Counted from the first letter of the stretch, positions 16,782-25,443 are shown. The stretch: DNA of 64,000 nucleotides from Mucilaginibacter gracilis (GCF_003633615.1 NZ_RBKU01000001.1:4898001-4962000), one strand, 5' to 3'. A program made the numbers and translations. Notes: generated by a model not told the origin, from the sequence alone.

Positions 16782-17864
16782 TTAGTGATTTTTAAGCTGG
16801 TTATTGCGTAATAAGATGCGCTGGCCGTCTTTGAGCTTCACTTTTATGCGCTTCACTTTTTTGTTGAGCAAGCCTTTAGCCGCTTCGATCCCGGCACCTG
16901 CCGCCTGCACACCCAACGACTGATCCATACTCAAAAACTGCATGCCTTGTACACCGTTGCCAATGCCGTTCCCGGCGGCCTCGCCTAATTCAGCTTCCGG
17001 GGCATCAATGCCTAACAGCCCATCTAAGGAGAAAACCGAAAGATCGACCGGGATAATGGCGTTGCCCAGGCGGATATTTTTAATATTCAGTAGCAGGCGC
17101 TGGTTGGTAATATTGCAGGAACCAAACAATAACTGGCCTTTGGGGATCGTAATGTTCTTCAACACGATGGTATCAAGCAGGCGCAACCTGACCATGCCGC
17201 CCTGCGCTACTTTTTGCCTGCCCTCGATGACGGCGGGTATCGCTTTAAAAGCGCTGTCGGGTTTGACCGACTGTTCGGGTTTGATCGTTGGTGGCTGCAC
17301 TGAACCGGGGTTTTGGATAGCGGCGATCTTATCCAGCATACTGTTGAGCTGCTTTAATTCGGGATCGTCGGCATTCTTGCTGTTCATGGATTTCAGCAGT
17401 TTTTCCAGCTTATCCGTTTCCGTGCTGCTTTGCGTTACGGCAGGGTTACTATAAGAAGTGGTCGCCGATGGCTGCGGCTTATTGATCTCGCGGCCGATCT
17501 GTGCCAGCTTTTGGTTGATCTTTTCGGCGCTTGCATCTGCCGATGGGCCGTATGCGCTGCCTGTTTCCGGTTTAGCCAGGGAGAACAGCGGGTTAGCGGC
17601 ATTGTTCTTTGACCGTACCGAGTCCTGTGCCGCCTGGTTGTACAGGCTCATTTTATCCTGCGGCTGGTCTTTTTTGAATTGTGCTTCCGGCAATTGCGTG
17701 TTGATGCCTTTATAGGCTACGGCCTGGCTGTTGCTTTGCCCTTTCCCGCCGCCTAATCCGTAAAATGCCAGGGCTAAAAAAGGCAGGATGAGTAAGGGCA
17801 GCACCAGTAAGAATTTTTTGAGCTTTTCCTGTTGCTCCAGCTGTTCTGCGGTTTGTTGTTTCAT
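16782..17864 (-). CDS. traM: Conjugative transposon protein TraM (VirB10-like)
   Basis: A 360-residue protein with a short cytoplasmic N-terminus and a single membrane helix (LLVLPLLILPFLALAFYGLG, about 19-38). A long Pro/Gln/Ser-rich periplasmic linker follows, then a C-terminal beta-rich domain (about 215-345) with QKVAQGGMVRLRLLDTI and PKGQLLFGSCNITNQRLLL. This is the TraM layout of Bacteroidetes elements, the counterpart of VirB10, which spans inner and outer membrane complexes. It sits in the usual order after traK and the small traL-position gene. The expected partner traN does not follow. Confidence 0.88.
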   Translation of the reverse strand: MKQQTAEQLEQQEKLKKFLLVLPLLILPFLALAFYGLGGGKGQSNSQAVAYKGINTQLPEAQFKKDQPQDKMSLYNQAAQDSVRSKNNAANPLFSLAKPETGSAYGPSADASAEKINQKLAQIGREINKPQPSATTSYSNPAVTQSSTETDKLEKLLKSMNSKNADDPELKQLNSMLDKIAAIQNPGSVQPPTIKPEQSVKPDSAFKAIPAVIEGRQKVAQGGMVRLRLLDTIVLKNITIPKGQLLFGSCNITNQRLLLNIKNIRLGNAIIPVDLSVFSLDGLLGIDAPEAELGEAAGNGIGNGVQGMQFLSMDQSLGVQAAGAGIEAAKGLLNKKVKRIKVKLKDGQRILLRNNQLKNH

Positions 17865-17894
17865 GTCTTTATTTTTTATGAGTTGATAATTGAT

Positions 17895-18116
17895 TTAATT
17901 CATGGCGCGGATCAGCAGCCAGAGGCTGGTCCCGCCGAACAGCAGGCAGATCAGCAGTAACAGGATCAGCTTTGAGGCCCGGTTCCAGTGCTGTGTCCTG
18001 CGGTTCAGCGTATCCGCGATTTGCTTTTGCTTGCGGTTGAGCACCGTTTCGATCTGCCCGGCGATGCGGCTTTGCTTGGCCCGCTGCTTTTTTTTGCTGA
18101 ATAATCGCATGGTCAT
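17895..18116 (-). CDS. Small membrane protein in the traL position
   Basis: A 73-residue protein beginning MTMRLFSKKKQRAKQS. It has a basic cytoplasmic N-terminus and one C-terminal membrane helix (LILLLLICLLFGGTSLWLLI). Its ATG overlaps the traK stop as ATGA, which decides the start; a longer frame to 18155 is less likely. It lies between traK and traM, where TraL is encoded in CTnDOT-type elements, so it is probably the TraL counterpart, though sequence identity could not be verified. Confidence 0.65.
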   Translation of the reverse strand: MTMRLFSKKKQRAKQSRIAGQIETVLNRKQKQIADTLNRRTQHWNRASKLILLLLICLLFGGTSLWLLIRAMN

Positions 18117-18727
18117 TTGCTTTGGGTTAGATCCTTGTTTTCTAATGTTTCCCATTTTTCGATCAGGAAGCCATGCGGGTTATTATCCGAGCGGTTCACA
18201 TTTCGCAAATAGCCCTGCGTAACCAGGCTGCGGCCGGTGGTGGATGTGGAGCGGATCAGCTTCTCGGTGGCGAAGCATTTGAAATAAAATGGATATTGGT
18301 TGATATCCACCTGTACGCTGTCCACGCTGATCTGCTGGCTGATATTGCCGCTCACGATGTTGTTGAAATAACCGGCTTCCTTGAGGTCGTCGTAGGCTTT
18401 CTTGGCGCTGCCGTCCGCTAAATAAAGCGCCTGCGTGATACCGGCCTGTATCTGTTTATCATCCGGGTCAAGTGTAAAAAAGTAGTGGTGGAACATTTTG
18501 ATATGATCCCTGATCTCGACCGGGATATTTTCCTTGCGGTCTGCCGCGAACGCCTCCAATGCTTTCCCGTTGGCCAGGATATAAATGCGTGCCTTATCAC
18601 TGGCTGAGCTTTGGTAGCTTTTATAAATGGCAAAGCAGGAAACGCCTATACAAGCCGCGATCAGCAAATAACTGAACAGCTTGATATGCTTAAATGCGGT
18701 GTCGATATTTTTTAGTTGTTGAAACAT
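18113..18727 (-). CDS. traK: Conjugative transposon protein TraK (VirB8-like)
   Basis: A 204-residue protein with a short cytoplasmic segment, one membrane helix (LFSYLLIAACIGVSCFAIYK, about 18-37) and a periplasmic domain. It contains IKMFHHYFFTLDPDDKQI and SVQVDINQYPFYFKCFATEKLIR, typical of Bacteroidetes TraK. It is thought to be the VirB8-type scaffold of the transfer channel. The downstream small gene overlaps by 4 bases. A G-rich interspersed repeat lies immediately upstream and provides an AGAGGGGG stretch 9-10 bases before the ATG. Confidence 0.92.
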   Translation of the reverse strand: MFQQLKNIDTAFKHIKLFSYLLIAACIGVSCFAIYKSYQSSASDKARIYILANGKALEAFAADRKENIPVEIRDHIKMFHHYFFTLDPDDKQIQAGITQALYLADGSAKKAYDDLKEAGYFNNIVSGNISQQISVDSVQVDINQYPFYFKCFATEKLIRSTSTTGRSLVTQGYLRNVNRSDNNPHGFLIEKWETLENKDLTQSK

Positions 18728-18736
18728 ATGGCTCAG

Positions 18737-18770
18737 CCCCCTCTAAATCTCCCCCGGAAGGGGAGACTTC
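18737..18770 (-). repeat. Interspersed palindromic repeat, copy A (before traK)
   Basis: On the minus strand the element reads as a short hairpin, CTCCCCTTCCGGGGGAG, then ATTTAGAGGGGGC, ending close to the traK start. Related copies are at 19971-19998, 22122-22154 and 25040-25080. Its last G-run could serve as ribosome-binding sequence. Confidence 0.7.
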
Positions 18771-18792
18771 TTTTTAAATGGTTAAAAATCTG

Positions 18793-20022
18793 TTAACTGC
18801 TTTTACCGGATAGCCGGTCTTTCTGGTGGTCACTTCCGCCCGTACCTGCGCTGTTATAGCCTTTCATAAAGTCGCCCGGCGCATTTATAATATTGCTGGC
18901 ACCCTGAAGCGCCCTTGACCCGGCGGAAGAACCAACAGCCGCACCGGCGCTAACTACGGTACTGGTTGTGCTCGCAGATATACTGTTTACCCTCTGCAGC
19001 ATACCGTTTTGGCCGTGTGCATGTACAATAAAATTGGCGACGGTTGGCACCGAGAAATAACCCAGAATGCCGATCAGCAAAAAAATCAAATACGCCGTAT
19101 CGGTCGAATTAAAGAAAGTATCGCCCTGGCTCTGGATCTGCGAGATGTCGAGTTTGAGCATATTCTCCTGTACTTTCCCGATGATGGCGCCAAAAATATT
19201 GGCGATAGGCAGCCACAAAAAGATATTGATATACCGGGCGAGCCATTGGTGCAAATTATGCTGGAAACCGTCGAAGGTGGATAAACCGAATACCAACGGG
19301 CCGAGTATTGCCAGTACGATCAAAAAGAACGTCCGTATGGTATTGATACAAAGGGACGAAGCCGCATACAACACCTCTAAAACTTCGGACATCCATTGCT
19401 TGATGCTGTTGCGGAACGAATAGGATTGCTTGGCCGCCCAAAACTTAATATCATTGCCGATACCGTCAAAAATGCCCTGGTTATCGCCGTTCGGGTCATC
19501 GGGATGCGTGTACTTAAACCACTTTTCCTGGTCGCCATTGCCGTCTGCGCCCTCGTACATTTGGTAAGCCGAGGAATTTTTAACAGCCGCTTCCTTTTGG
19601 GCCAGCAGTTGGGCAATGGCCGTATTGCTACTTTGCACCATGTTGCCCGTTGCCGATACCACCGGCTGCAAAACGCCGTTCATGACAGCTATCACCGCCG
19701 GAAATAAAAGAATGGCGATTCCCAAAGCGAAAGGCCGGAGCAAAGGATAGAAGTCGATAGGCTCGGCGGCCGCGATCTGCCGCCATACCCGCGAAGCGAT
19801 ATACCAAAGGGCCGCAAACCCCGCTATGCCGCGCGCCGCGCCGATCAGCTGGCTGCAAAGCGGCAGCATTTGATTGTACACGTTGTCGAGTACCGGCTGC
19901 ATCCCCTTGAGGTCGTCGGCCAGGCCGTCCGCCCGCGAAAGATGCGGCAGGAGCAGCAACAGCAGAACGCCCCCCAGTCCCCTGAAGGGGGAGCTTTTGA
20001 TTAGCATTTTAATTTTTTTCAT
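18793..20022 (-). CDS. traJ: Conjugative transposon protein TraJ (VirB6-like)
   Basis: A 409-residue polytopic inner-membrane protein. It has a signal-like start, then a periplasmic segment (LADDLKGMQPVLDNVYNQML), helices near 60-85, 95-120, 220-250, 270-290 and 315-345, and a Ser/Gly-rich soluble tail. FYPLLRPFALGIAILLFPAVI is typical of TraJ. As the VirB6-like channel component it would carry DNA through the inner membrane. Its N-terminus, after KMLIK, is translated from an interspersed repeat (SSPFRGLGG), so the signal peptide has been lengthened or remodelled. A shorter start at the sixth codon is possible. Confidence 0.9.
   Translation of the reverse strand: MKKIKMLIKSSPFRGLGGVLLLLLLPHLSRADGLADDLKGMQPVLDNVYNQMLPLCSQLIGAARGIAGFAALWYIASRVWRQIAAAEPIDFYPLLRPFALGIAILLFPAVIAVMNGVLQPVVSATGNMVQSSNTAIAQLLAQKEAAVKNSSAYQMYEGADGNGDQEKWFKYTHPDDPNGDNQGIFDGIGNDIKFWAAKQSYSFRNSIKQWMSEVLEVLYAASSLCINTIRTFFLIVLAILGPLVFGLSTFDGFQHNLHQWLARYINIFLWLPIANIFGAIIGKVQENMLKLDISQIQSQGDTFFNSTDTAYLIFLLIGILGYFSVPTVANFIVHAHGQNGMLQRVNSISASTTSTVVSAGAAVGSSAGSRALQGASNIINAPGDFMKGYNSAGTGGSDHQKDRLSGKSS
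19971..19998 (-). repeat. Interspersed palindromic repeat, copy B (inside traJ)
   Basis: The minus strand shows the same AGCTCCCCCTTCAGGGG hairpin and following G-run as the other copies, but here it lies inside the traJ reading frame and encodes SSPFRGLGG at the signal-peptide n-region. The frame is preserved. Confidence 0.65.
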
Positions 20023-20024
20023 TG

Positions 20025-20696
20025 TTAAAAAAGGTTTTTAAGTGTCTGTACCTCGTTTATCGCCTTTTGCCGCTGCACCGAAAGAATAGTTACCTGGTTA
20101 TTAAAGTGCCGCAGGAAAACCAGCTTGTTTTGCGTGTCGGAATAGATATGGTCTATGGCTTGCAGGCGTTCGGCATCGCTCATGCGCAGGCTTCCCGCGG
20201 TAATGACGTTGGTTAAATTGGTCAGGTTATCCACGCTCTGGTTGAGCAGATGCTGAAATACATTGTTGATATACAGCAGTTCATCCGAGTTGAAATGGCC
20301 GCCAGCATTGGCCCGTTTCCAGGCAGCCTTATACTCGGTAACGATACTGGCCTGGTCTGCGATGATATTTGCAATGCGTCCGTATTTCCTAATCTCTGGG
20401 CTAACCGCCATGAGGCTGCTTAAAAAAGCGGAATGCAGGTTGAAATTGCCCTGTGAAAGGTCCTTGACCATACCATACCCTTGCGTAAGAATGGTATAGC
20501 CCTGCTCCATATCCGACAGGATCGCTTTGAACTGTGTCAGCTTTTCAATATCCAATAGCAATTGCTGCATATCTTGTCCAGTGGCTACCTGCGCCTTTGC
20601 TGGCAGAAAGCTTAAAGCCGAAAGGATAAAGCAAGCCAGCGCGACAAAAACCCTCCCCGGCATGAAATGCTTTATTATTTTTTTAATTGGGTTCAT
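20025..20696 (-). CDS. TraI-family conjugation protein, paralog 3
   Basis: A 223-residue secreted or periplasmic helical protein. It has a signal peptide (FVALACFILSALSFLPAKA) followed by QQLLLDIEKLTQFKAILSDMEQGYTILTQGYGMVKDL and an NQVTILSVQRQKAINEVQTLKNLF end. The 'YTILTQGYGM...SQGNF' and 'Q...LS-QR' patterns are shared with the two upstream genes, so these are tandem paralogs. Proteins of this type are sometimes labelled TerB/tellurite resistance by databases, but context places them in transfer (TraI position). It overlaps paralog 2 by 14 bases and traJ follows at once. Confidence 0.78.
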   Translation of the reverse strand: MNPIKKIIKHFMPGRVFVALACFILSALSFLPAKAQVATGQDMQQLLLDIEKLTQFKAILSDMEQGYTILTQGYGMVKDLSQGNFNLHSAFLSSLMAVSPEIRKYGRIANIIADQASIVTEYKAAWKRANAGGHFNSDELLYINNVFQHLLNQSVDNLTNLTNVITAGSLRMSDAERLQAIDHIYSDTQNKLVFLRHFNNQVTILSVQRQKAINEVQTLKNLF

Positions 20697-21378
20697 AATA
20701 CCTCCTTAGCGTTTGTGTATGCTCATTATCCTGGTTTCGCTGTAAACTCAATAGCTGTACTTGATTGGCAAATGAGCAGGTAAACACATATTTATCCTTA
20801 ATGGCTGCCGTGATCTGGTTAATGCGTTTGATGCGCTCGTCATCGGTCATTTGTAGTTGCCCTGCGCTTAGCACAGCTTGCAGGTCGTCCAAGTCTTTAT
20901 TGCATTGGTCAATGATGTTTTGCCGGACGCTGCCGATATAGGACTGTTCGTTTGCTTGCAGCCCGTTTAGATTCCTGATGGCATTAAACTGGCTGATGAT
21001 ACTTTGCTGTTCGGCCTGAATGGTTGTCACATTCACGCTGCCTTTAACCTGCGGGTTAACCGCCGAAAAGGAGTTGTAATAGCCCTGGTGCAGCCCAAAC
21101 TCGCCGTTCTTGAAATTGCCGATAGCGCCCCATTCGCTTTTCATCATCGCGTAACCTTGTTCCAAAGAAGTCCGACATGCTTGTAAAGCGGCGATCTGTT
21201 GGGTCAGATATTTGATCTGTGTTTTTTTCTGGTTGAACCACTCGTCAAAACTTTGCGCCTGCACATGCACGGTGCAAAACAAGAACAGCAACGTTAATGT
21301 CCCAAATGCCCGCAACAAGCTTGAAAATAGTTGACACTTAGCTTTTGCAGTTATCAGATTATCAATACTTTTGTGCAT
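20683..21378 (-). CDS. TraI-family conjugation protein, paralog 2
   Basis: A 231-residue protein with an N-terminal export signal (LLRAFGTLTLLFLFCTVHVQAQ). A helical body follows: WFNQKKTQIKYLTQQIAALQ, SLEQGYAMMKSEWGAIGNF and a C-terminal NQVQLLSLQRNQDNEHTQTL. It shares the 'QGYxMxK', 'GxxxLHQGYYNSFSAV' and 'LLSLQR' pattern with its neighbours. It is likely a periplasmic coiled-coil component of the transfer apparatus, possibly VirB5-like. The gene is tightly packed: 16 bases after paralog 1 and a 14-base overlap into paralog 3. Confidence 0.78.
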   Translation of the reverse strand: MHKSIDNLITAKAKCQLFSSLLRAFGTLTLLFLFCTVHVQAQSFDEWFNQKKTQIKYLTQQIAALQACRTSLEQGYAMMKSEWGAIGNFKNGEFGLHQGYYNSFSAVNPQVKGSVNVTTIQAEQQSIISQFNAIRNLNGLQANEQSYIGSVRQNIIDQCNKDLDDLQAVLSAGQLQMTDDERIKRINQITAAIKDKYVFTCSFANQVQLLSLQRNQDNEHTQTLRRYYEPN

Positions 21379-21394
21379 AAGATTTTCCTTTCCC

Positions 21395-22117
21395 TTAATT
21401 AATACCGTAATATTTTTTCAGTGTTAACACCTCGTTCTCATCGCCTGCACGTTGCAGGCTGAGAATTTGGTTTTGGCTGTTGAATTGCCGCAGATCGTTG
21501 TAATTGGCATCCATGTGATCAGCGGCTTTGTTAACGATCTCCATGCGTTTGGCATCCGGCATTTGGGTTTTCCTGGCGTTGATGACTAAGAGGATCTGGT
21601 CAAGGTCATTCACGCTGGCCTCCAGTATGCCGGAATAGACTTTGGTCATGTAGGCCAGTTCATCAGCGGAAAAATGCTTGTCCGCTTTGAGCAGGTTCCA
21701 GGCCTGGTTGTAGGCATGGACTAAGGCCACCTGCTTTTGCGTCAGTTCGCTGATCTTCGAATAATAGGCGATGGCCGATTTAATGTCCCATAATTCCTGG
21801 TAGTATTCGCCGAACAGGTCTTTCTGTTTCGACGACCAATCGGATATTTCCGTCAGTTTCAGTTTGGACAATTGGTTTTCCAGCGCCTTTTGCGCGTTTT
21901 GCAGCCAGATCGTTTGGTTCTGCATACTTTGTATCTTCAGGTCGATGGCCCGGATCACCCGGCCTACCGTTGAGGAAATAACTGACCCTACAACGGCCTG
22001 CGCGTCCGCGCCTTTGGGTATGGCTACAAAGATGGTTATCGCCGACAGGGGCAGAATTACCATGTATTTTTTTATTGCATTCATATCGCTATCTGTGTTT
22101 TCTTCGGAGTTTTTCAT
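21395..22117 (-). CDS. traI: TraI-family conjugation protein, paralog 1
   Basis: A 240-residue exported protein and the best match of the three to TraI as I know it: VGSVISSTVGRVIRAIDLKI, MQNQTIWLQNAQKALENQLS, LTEISDWSSKQKDLFGEYYQ and a LSLQRAGDENEVLTLKKYYG end. Translation may start at ATG 22117 or, with a more normal signal peptide, at ATG 22084 (MNAIKKYMVILPLSAI). An interspersed G-rich repeat lies directly upstream. It begins the run of three paralogs between the lipoprotein and traJ genes. Confidence 0.82.
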   Translation of the reverse strand: MKNSEENTDSDMNAIKKYMVILPLSAITIFVAIPKGADAQAVVGSVISSTVGRVIRAIDLKIQSMQNQTIWLQNAQKALENQLSKLKLTEISDWSSKQKDLFGEYYQELWDIKSAIAYYSKISELTQKQVALVHAYNQAWNLLKADKHFSADELAYMTKVYSGILEASVNDLDQILLVINARKTQMPDAKRMEIVNKAADHMDANYNDLRQFNSQNQILSLQRAGDENEVLTLKKYYGIN

Positions 22118-22121
22118 AAAA

Positions 22122-22154
22122 GTTCCCCCGCTCCCCCAAAAGGGGAGTAAATTT
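22122..22154 (-). repeat. Interspersed palindromic repeat, copy C (before traI)
   Basis: The minus strand reads ACTCCCCTTTTGGGGGAG followed by a CGGGGGAAC run ending five bases before the ATG at 22117. It has the same architecture as copies A, B and D: hairpin of C-run/G-run followed by a G-run next to a start codon. Confidence 0.65.
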
Positions 22155-22187
22155 TTAATCGTTAAATAATTGTGTTAATTGTGGCTT

Positions 22188-22571
22188 TTACAGCTTCCAG
22201 TATTCGCTGCTGCCATTGAGCAGGCTGCCCTTGTCAGGGTAAAATAGCAGGAAATTACCGGTCTGCATGATTTGCAGGATCTGCTTCTGCTCGTCCCATT
22301 CACCCGACCAGCGTTTAACCTGGTGCTGCAAGGACTGGAGCTTGCCGTCGGTAATGCGCCTATAGCCGGTCTTGCGGGTAATGAGGTAAATGTTTTCGGT
22401 ATTCTTACCGGCCTCGATCACTAAGGTGTCATTGGCGATGCTATACTCGCTGCGGGCCTGGCTCACATAGGTGCCGGGTATAAAATCCTTGGTACTGCTG
22501 CTGCTTCCGCTATGGCAGGCGGCGGCCAATGTTGAAACCGCTACTGCCAGAATTAATAGTTGCTTTTTCAT
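22188..22571 (-). CDS. Transfer-operon lipoprotein (traH position)
   Basis: A 127-residue lipoprotein with signal LLILAVAVSTLAAAC (lipobox Cys19). A small beta-rich domain follows: FIPGTYVSQARSEYSIANDT, RKTGYRRI, QHQVKRWSGEWDEQKQILQI and LLFYPDKGSLLNG. It is transcribed between traG (12 bases away) and the TraI paralogs, where CTnDOT-type elements carry TraH. Bacteroidetes transfer systems often have such a lipoprotein; its role may be in the outer-membrane complex or in exclusion. The function is not established by sequence. Confidence 0.72.
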   Translation of the reverse strand: MKKQLLILAVAVSTLAAACHSGSSSSTKDFIPGTYVSQARSEYSIANDTLVIEAGKNTENIYLITRKTGYRRITDGKLQSLQHQVKRWSGEWDEQKQILQIMQTGNFLLFYPDKGSLLNGSSEYWKL

Positions 22572-22583
22572 CTTCTTCAGTTT

Positions 22584-25037
22584 TTAATTAATGTTTTGTA
22601 CCATTGCGGCTATGCCTTTTTCCATGCTGCCGTATTGCTCAGCATATTCCAACACTTTTGCTTTTTCGGATGCTTCGGTGGTGTAGGCGTAATATTCAGA
22701 GGGTGATACTTCGGTACGGTAGACTTTCGAACTTTGCCCGCCCAGGCTGATAAAAACTTCTTTGTACCGGTAAGCCGGGTCGTTGGCCTTATTCATAGAT
22801 AAGATCAGCGCCTTTTCTTTTTCGGTGAGGCCCAACAGTTCCTGCACATCGTCAAACTTGTTCTGGTATTTTGATTGGTCTAAAAGGATCTTACAATCAG
22901 AGTTATTGACAATGGCCTGCTTGATAATTGGTGAGCTTAAAATATCCTCTACTTCCTGGGTTACGACGATGGCCTCGCCAAAGAATTTTCGAACCGTTTT
23001 AAAGAGAAATTTAATGTACTCGGCCATACCATCTTTGGCAATTGCTTTCCAGGCTTCCTCGATCAAAATGACTTTACGGACGCTTTTAGGCAGTTTTCGC
23101 ATCTTGGAAATGAACACCTCCATAATGATGATCGTCACCACCGGGAACAAAATCTCGTGGCTCTTGATGTTGTCCAGTTCGAACACAATAAAGCGTTCGT
23201 TGAGCAGATCGAGGTTCTCCGTCGCGTTCAGCAGGTAATCAAACTCACCGCCTTTGTAGTAAGGATTGAGCACATACAGCAGGTTCGCGATGTCAAAATC
23301 TTTCTCTTTGACCTTACCGTTTTCCAATACCACTAAGTATTCTTCCATCAAAAAATCATAGAAAGAATTAAAGCCGGGAAAGATATTCGGGTGTCTGGCT
23401 AAGTGCTGATAGTATAAAGTAATAGCATTGGAAATGGCTACATATTCAGATCTTGCGAAATTCTCGTTCTCCTTTTTCCAGAGTGCCAGTAACAGCGTTT
23501 TCAGGCTTTCTTTTTTCTCAATGTCCAGTACTTCACCCTTAGCTATATAAAAAGGATTAAAGCGGATCGGGTTGTTTTCCTCGTAGGTGAAGTAATAACC
23601 ACCCACCAAATCGCAAAGTCCTTTATAGCTGTGGCCTACATCCACCAAAACGATATGTGCGCCTTGTTCATAGTAAGAGTTTATCATGTGGTTGGTGAAG
23701 AAAGACTTACCCGAACCGGACGGGCCTAAGATCATCTTGTTGCGATTGGTGATATAACCTTTTTTCATCGGCTCGTCGGATATGTCCGCCCTAACCGGTT
23801 TGCCGGATATTCTGTCGCCCAGGCGAATACCGAAGCCGCTTTGCGAGGTGCGGTAATTACTTTCCAAATTCAGAAAACAGGTGGCCTGCTCCAAAAAAGT
23901 ATCGAACGTATCGTTCATCGGAAAGTCTGCGGCATTGCCGGGTAAGCCCGCCCACCAGATCTGCGGCGCGCCATCAGTTTCCTGTTTACCCGAAGCATCC
24001 ATTTGGGCCATTGCGGAACCTACCTTATTCCTGATCTCCTGTATTTGCTTCGTGTCGCTTGTCCAGGTCATCACATTAAAATGCGCCTTAACCGGCAGCC
24101 TTTGTTCGGCGATGGCCTCGTTCAGAAAATCCGAAGTCGCATCCCTTGCAATGGCATTCTCTCTACTGTAAGCTGATAAGGATTGCAAACGTAATCTTTT
24201 CTTTTCCAGCCCTTTGAGTGTTTTCTGCGCATCGCCTATAAAGATGAACTGGTTGTAGATGTGGTTACAGTCCAATAGTAAACCTAACGGCGAGGCAAAA
24301 CCGACACTGAACTTGGTCTTATCGGTGCTGTACTTGTCATAATTGACCCGGCTGCCGCAGAGCGATGGCAAGTCCTCAACATCCGATAAGGTGAATAGCT
24401 GGCAATGATTATCGCCGATACGAATTTCGTCTTTCAGGTGAACGTCCTTGATGAACGGCCTTTCATTCTCACCTTGCAGGAAACAGTACTGCTCGATAAT
24501 ACCTGCCTTGCTTTTGGTGCCGGCCAGTTCCTCATTGGTCAGGCGTTTTAAGCTAACAAAACCGCTGTCCGAAAGAATGCGCTCGAACGCTCCGGCCTTT
24601 TCGATAAAGTCGCGGTACAACTGCTCGTTCATGGCCTGCGCGGGTACGGGTGATTTGCGCATCAGGCCCGAATAACCGCTGCTGGCCGCTTTCCGTCCGG
24701 ACGGCTGTTTGGTCAGCAGGATATAACAGCTATGCTCCACATAAGGGCGTCCCTCAAAATATTGTTCGCTGGCATCTGCTAAGAAACTGGCCGATTGACC
24801 TGTTTTACCCTGATAGCCCGCCCGGATAAAAATATCCTGTTTGTGCACGATGCTGTGCTGCGGCAATATCTTGATGGCTTTGAGCCAGGCATGGTGCAGA
24901 GCCTCGTATTCCTGGCCCGACAGGGTAAAAATATCCGGCAGTTCCAGTTTATAAGCGATAGTAATATCGCCTTGCCTGGAAAGAATGCAATTGTTTTCGA
25001 CCTTATAAACGGGCAATATAGCTTCAATATTTATCAT
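22584..25037 (-). CDS. traG: TraG conjugation ATPase (VirB4-like)
   Basis: An 817-residue VirB4-type ATPase that powers assembly of the type IV channel at the inner membrane. Walker A is LGPSGSGKSFFTNHM near residue 440. Walker B is KVILIEEAWKAI near 657, followed by the Arg/Gln-rich VRKFFGEAIVVTQEVEDIL motif. The N-terminal half contains the TraG-type opening (YKVENNCILSRQGDITIAY). Length is normal for the family. Its start overlaps the traF 3' end by 14 bases. The ribosome-binding region comes from an interspersed repeat that supplies AGGAGG seven or eight bases upstream of the ATG. Confidence 0.95.
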   Translation of the reverse strand: MINIEAILPVYKVENNCILSRQGDITIAYKLELPDIFTLSGQEYEALHHAWLKAIKILPQHSIVHKQDIFIRAGYQGKTGQSASFLADASEQYFEGRPYVEHSCYILLTKQPSGRKAASSGYSGLMRKSPVPAQAMNEQLYRDFIEKAGAFERILSDSGFVSLKRLTNEELAGTKSKAGIIEQYCFLQGENERPFIKDVHLKDEIRIGDNHCQLFTLSDVEDLPSLCGSRVNYDKYSTDKTKFSVGFASPLGLLLDCNHIYNQFIFIGDAQKTLKGLEKKRLRLQSLSAYSRENAIARDATSDFLNEAIAEQRLPVKAHFNVMTWTSDTKQIQEIRNKVGSAMAQMDASGKQETDGAPQIWWAGLPGNAADFPMNDTFDTFLEQATCFLNLESNYRTSQSGFGIRLGDRISGKPVRADISDEPMKKGYITNRNKMILGPSGSGKSFFTNHMINSYYEQGAHIVLVDVGHSYKGLCDLVGGYYFTYEENNPIRFNPFYIAKGEVLDIEKKESLKTLLLALWKKENENFARSEYVAISNAITLYYQHLARHPNIFPGFNSFYDFLMEEYLVVLENGKVKEKDFDIANLLYVLNPYYKGGEFDYLLNATENLDLLNERFIVFELDNIKSHEILFPVVTIIIMEVFISKMRKLPKSVRKVILIEEAWKAIAKDGMAEYIKFLFKTVRKFFGEAIVVTQEVEDILSSPIIKQAIVNNSDCKILLDQSKYQNKFDDVQELLGLTEKEKALILSMNKANDPAYRYKEVFISLGGQSSKVYRTEVSPSEYYAYTTEASEKAKVLEYAEQYGSMEKGIAAMVQNIN

Positions 25038-25443
25038 AAGCCCCTCCTAAATCCTTCCCGGTAGGGAGGACTTTAATATTTTTTCGTGGATAAATTGTTT
25101 TTTCTACGGCACTCAAGAGATCGCTTTGCTCAGTTAAGTGAATAAATAATTTTCTTGAACGGAATTTCAGGTAGTTGGGCAAACTCCGTTTGGCGCTCTT
25201 TTTCTGTAAGCCGTACTGTCCGTATTTATGACTTAGCCTAAAGATGGTCGTCACTAAGCCTGTACCGGTGCCGCCGATCAGGATCAGGCAAACCCAGGTG
25301 TTGACCCCGCAGATATACAGGATGGCAAACAAAAGCAGTAAGGCGACCAATACACCGGCCAGATAGCCGATGTATTGCGCTTTGACGCCCCGAAACTCGA
25401 TCGCCTTATTGATACCCTTATTAACCTGATAGACGCTGCTCAT
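25024..25443 (-). CDS. traF: TraF conjugation protein (DUF4133, VirB3-like)
   Basis: A 139-residue inner-membrane protein with a VYQVNKGINKAIEFRGVKAQYI start typical of DUF4133/TraF and two adjacent membrane helices (about 24-70). A basic cytoplasmic end contains LPNYLKFRSRKLF. It corresponds to VirB3. The start overlaps the traE stop as ATGA. The last dozen residues (TGKDLGGAYDKY) are encoded by an interspersed repeat that also carries the traG ribosome-binding sequence, so the C-terminus was probably altered by repeat insertion. Confidence 0.9.
   Translation of the reverse strand: MSSVYQVNKGINKAIEFRGVKAQYIGYLAGVLVALLLLFAILYICGVNTWVCLILIGGTGTGLVTTIFRLSHKYGQYGLQKKSAKRSLPNYLKFRSRKLFIHLTEQSDLLSAVEKTIYPRKNIKVLPTGKDLGGAYDKY
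25040..25080 (-). repeat. Interspersed palindromic repeat, copy D (traF end/traG start)
   Basis: The minus strand reads AGTCCTCCCTACCGGGAAGG and then ATTTAGGAGGGGCTTATG, where the final ATG starts traG. The repeat is translated as the end of TraF and also gives traG a textbook AGGAGG sequence. Confidence 0.72.

Noticed and set aside
20025..22117. Tellurite-resistance (TerB-like) label for the TraI-position proteins
   Set aside because: They have signal peptides, sit inside the transfer operon and share a TraI-like pattern; nothing in them shows tellurite function.
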